Shown here piece after piece: positions 16,486 to 18,240 of a DNA stretch of 18,240 nt; the stretch's first letter is position 1; every line of letters starts with the position of its first letter. Made by a program: the position numbers and the translations under genes. The notes under the pieces were generated by a model. That model saw only the letters and a program-made list of their open reading frames with translations, did not search any database and was not told the DNA's origin. The stretch covers positions 1-18,240 of the forward strand of contig DAOQTX010000050.1 of the NCBI GenBank assembly GCA_035340715.1, given 5' to 3'. The stretch comes from DAOQTX01 sp035340715. GTDB lineage: Bacteria > Bacteroidota > Bacteroidia > AKYH767-A > OLB10.

Positions 16486-16626
16486 TTACTTCTTCTTCTT
16501 TGCAGCAGCTTTCTTCTTTGTAGCCTTTTTCTTAGGAGCAGCTTTCTTTTTAGTTGCGGCCTTTTTCTTCTTTGGCGCAGCTTTTTTAGCAGCAGCTTTC
16601 CTAGTGGCTTTTTTCTTTGTTGCCAT
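16486..16626 (-). CDS. Small Lys/Ala-rich histone H1-like DNA-binding protein
   Basis: This gene encodes 46 residues, almost all Lys and Ala with a few Thr and Pro and one Arg. It begins MATKKKATRKAAAKKAAPKK and ends in four lysines. Repeated K-K-A-A-P/T units resemble the C-terminal tail of eukaryotic histone H1 and the small H1-like proteins known in Bacteroidota and chlamydiae. The likely role is charge-based DNA binding and nucleoid compaction in the cytoplasm. Support for a real gene is an ATG start, a TAA stop, and a strong terminator 22 bases downstream on the same strand. Codons for Lys and Ala vary between copies, so it is not a simple DNA repeat. The opposite strand reads as a Phe/Ala-rich frame and is not a gene. 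Confidence 0.82.
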   Translation of the reverse strand: MATKKKATRKAAAKKAAPKKKKAATKKKAAPKKKATKKKAAAKKKK

Positions 16627-16734
16627 TTGTTTAAACTGTTTTAGATTGTTACTACTTTGCTATATGATAGAGTCATGATAGCCAAATTAAATTTGGGTTA
16701 TGTACGAAAAAAATATAATTAAGTTTCACTGGGC

Positions 16735-17979
16735 TCATACGCTTACTATTTTATCTACATTGTATTTACCTTCTCCCAGGTTAACTTTAATTTTCTTGAA
16801 CGCTTCAATAGTATAAGAAACATCTTCTAGAGTATGCACAGCTGTTGGAATTAACCTCAGCATGATGATACCTTTAGGCACTACAGGATAAACAACCATT
16901 GAACAGAAAATATCATAATTCTCTCTCAAGTCGTAAATCAAATTAGTGGCCTCTGGAATAGTTCCGTTTAAATATACCGGAGTAACAGGTGATTGTGTGT
17001 TGCCGATGTCAAAGCCTGCTTTTTTCAAACCACTTTGCAACGCATTAACAATCATCCACAATTTATTTTTTAATTCAGGATTGCTCTTCAACAATTCTAA
17101 TCTTTTGCTAGCGCCTAATACCAAGGGCAGAGGCAAGGACTTTGCAAAAATTTGAGAGCGCATATTGTATCTCAAATACTCAACAACTTGTTCTTTTGAA
17201 GAAATGAATCCTCCAATCAAAGCCATTGATTTTGCAAAAGTTCCAAAGTAGATATCAATTCCTTCTTGAACATTTTGTTCCTCACCGGCACCGGCACCTG
17301 TTTTTCCCATAGTACCGAAACCATGCGCATCGTCAACAAAAAGTCGGAATGTATATTTCTTCTTAAGGGCAACAATTTCTGAAAGTTTGCCCATATCACC
17401 GCTCATTCCAAAAACACCTTCAGTGACTACTAATATAGCGCCTCCGGTTTCATTGGTTATTTTTTCTGCCCGCGATAATTGTTTTTCTAAGTTATCTATA
17501 TCGTTATGCGGATAAACAAAACGTTTACCCATGTGCATTCGTAGTCCATCAACAATGCAGGCATGCGATTCGCTATCGTATACAATTACATCATGGCGGT
17601 CGACCAAACAATCAATGGCGCTAACCATGCCCTGATATCCATAATTCAATAATATAGTGTCTTCTTTTGACATGAAAGAAGAAAGTTCTGCTTCAAGCTT
17701 CTCATGATAATTGGTATTACCCGACATCATTCGTGCTCCCATAGGAGATGCAAAACCAAATTGAGAGGCTGCATCAGAGTCCGCCTTTCTTACTTCAGGA
17801 TGATTAGCAAGTCCGAGATAATTATTTAAACTCCAAACGAGTTTCTCTTTACCACGGAAGATCATCTTATTAGATATATCACCTTCTAGTTTTGGAAATG
17901 TAAAATAACCATGAGCATCTTTTGCATGCATTCCGAGTGGACCTCTGTTCTTTAAAATCTTATCGAATAAATCGCTCAT
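16735..17979 (-). CDS. Alpha-oxoamine synthase, serine palmitoyltransferase / KBL-like (candidate sphingolipid or sulfonolipid base synthase)
   Basis: The 414-residue class I/II PLP enzyme belongs to the family of serine palmitoyltransferase, KBL and AONS, which condense an amino acid with an acyl thioester with loss of CO2. Key sites are H139 in SESHAC, D216 and H219 in VDDAHGFGT, and the PLP lysine K250 in GTFAKSMA. SLNNYLGL (50-57) and GARMMSGNT (81-89) also fit. Bacteroidota use such enzymes to make sphinganine-type bases from serine, or capnine from cysteate; the substrate cannot be decided here. It reads toward the H1-like gene, 108 bases away, and is divergent from bamD. A TATATTTG box lies 76 bases upstream of the start. 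Confidence 0.88.
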   Translation of the reverse strand: MSDLFDKILKNRGPLGMHAKDAHGYFTFPKLEGDISNKMIFRGKEKLVWSLNNYLGLANHPEVRKADSDAASQFGFASPMGARMMSGNTNYHEKLEAELSSFMSKEDTILLNYGYQGMVSAIDCLVDRHDVIVYDSESHACIVDGLRMHMGKRFVYPHNDIDNLEKQLSRAEKITNETGGAILVVTEGVFGMSGDMGKLSEIVALKKKYTFRLFVDDAHGFGTMGKTGAGAGEEQNVQEGIDIYFGTFAKSMALIGGFISSKEQVVEYLRYNMRSQIFAKSLPLPLVLGASKRLELLKSNPELKNKLWMIVNALQSGLKKAGFDIGNTQSPVTPVYLNGTIPEATNLIYDLRENYDIFCSMVVYPVVPKGIIMLRLIPTAVHTLEDVSYTIEAFKKIKVNLGEGKYNVDKIVSV

Positions 17980-18055
17980 GTATTTCGTTACACTATGTGC
18001 TAAAAATTTTGTTGGTGAAAGATCATTATATTTTTACTACAAATGCGAATGGAGT

Positions 18056-18063
18056 CAAATATA
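18056..18063 (-). promoter_or_regulatory. Bacteroidota -7 promoter box (TATATTTG) for the SPT-like gene
   Basis: The minus strand reads TATATTTG, an exact TAnnTTTG match in the 162-base gap shared with bamD. It would give a leader of about 70 bases. No clear -33 element is seen. Confidence 0.45.
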
Positions 18064-18115
18064 CTTTTCAACAGCATATTGTTAATTGGAAAATAATTTT
18101 AGTGAATAAAAGTTT

Positions 18116-18123
18116 TACTTTTG
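18116..18123 (+). promoter_or_regulatory. Bacteroidota -7 promoter box (TACTTTTG) for bamD
   Basis: TACTTTTG matches TAnnTTTG exactly and lies 18 bases before the bamD ATG. A TTG at 18086-18088 is further away than the usual -33 spacing. Confidence 0.5.
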
Positions 18124-18141
18124 CAAACCACATTTAAACAA

Positions 18142-18240
18142 ATGAAGAAATATATTTTAATTCTACTCATGTCGCTGACTGTATTGTCGTGCAGTAAATT
18201 TCAACGTATAATGAAAAGCAGTGATATGGAAGCGAAGTAC
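18142..18240 (+). CDS. bamD: Outer membrane assembly lipoprotein BamD (3' partial, N-terminus only)
   Basis: The last 99 bases encode 33 residues, beginning MKKYILILLMSLTVLSCSKF, and the frame runs off the window. This is a lipoprotein signal peptide: a lysine pair, a hydrophobic core and a lipobox VLSC with the lipidated cysteine at residue 17 and serine at +2. The mature part, SKFQRIMKSSDMEAKY, matches the typical start of Bacteroidota BamD, where S-x-x-Q-x-x-x-K-S-x-D precedes the TPR region. BamD is the essential partner of BamA in inserting beta-barrel proteins in the outer membrane. The name rests on this short segment and is therefore less sure than for full genes. Confidence 0.72.
   Translation, partial: MKKYILILLMSLTVLSCSKFQRIMKSSDMEAKY

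Noticed and set aside
16486..16626. Simple tandem DNA repeat or microsatellite
   Set aside because: The unit length is irregular and synonymous codons differ between copies, while one frame stays open with start and stop; this fits a coding region of biased composition.
16457..16678. Plus-strand frame of 73 codons rich in Phe and Ala
   Set aside because: It is the complement of the Lys/Ala-rich minus-strand gene (AAG and GCT codons read backwards), begins inside the terminator hairpin, and resembles no protein family.

Overview
The window looks like a chromosomal segment of a Bacteroidota bacterium. The DNA is AT-rich and starts lack Shine-Dalgarno sequences. Several intergenic gaps carry a perfect TAnnTTTG box, the -7 element typical of this phylum. 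Gene content also fits: a Bacteroidota-type BamD lipoprotein, the GlmM variant seen in this group, a serine palmitoyltransferase-like enzyme, a ComA-like phosphosulfolactate synthase and a Lys/Ala-rich histone H1-like peptide. I cannot place it to genus.

Bases 2-6403 hold the 3' part of a large hybrid non-ribosomal peptide/polyketide synthase gene. The domain order is adenylation (N-terminus cut by the window edge), PCP, KS, AT, ACP, and a glutamate-1-semialdehyde-type aminotransferase (AMT). All key catalytic residues are present. The chemistry implied is: load an amino acid (pocket residues resemble proline-activating domains), extend it with malonyl, then transaminate the beta-ketone to give a beta-amino acyl chain. 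The protein stops just after the AMT, in a tail that in related enzymes leads into a condensation domain. No thioesterase, condensation domain, transporter or tailoring gene follows, so this is the right-hand edge of a biosynthetic locus whose remainder lies to the left or elsewhere.

Bases 6405-8378 (minus strand) form a tight three-gene unit: rhomboid protease, HAD phosphatase of the GmhB/HisB-N type, and a class IV PLP aminotransferase. It is divergent from a SRAP-family abasic-site DNA-protein crosslink gene (8451-9107). A perfect 11-bp-arm palindrome lies between the two. A DUF6580 membrane protein follows at 9118-9657 (minus).

Bases 9707-13672 (minus) form a five-gene unit with overlapping or abutting ends, in transcription order: TPR protein, phosphosulfolactate synthase-like protein, single-domain rhodanese, DedA membrane protein, shikimate dehydrogenase. 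Divergent from it, glmM and an IscS/NifS-type cysteine desulfurase (13870-16421, plus) are two bases apart.

The right end holds a 46-residue Lys/Ala-rich H1-like gene (16486-16626, minus) with its own terminator, an alpha-oxoamine synthase of the SPT/KBL family (16735-17979, minus), and the first 33 codons of bamD (18142 onward, plus). Apart from the megasynthase, the window is mostly housekeeping. The main points for follow-up are the beta-amino-acid-forming assembly line, the palindromic divergent promoter region, and a possible sulfonolipid link between the ComA-like and SPT-like genes. No tRNA, rRNA, CRISPR array or insertion sequence was seen, and no gap without a gene exceeds about 200 bases.
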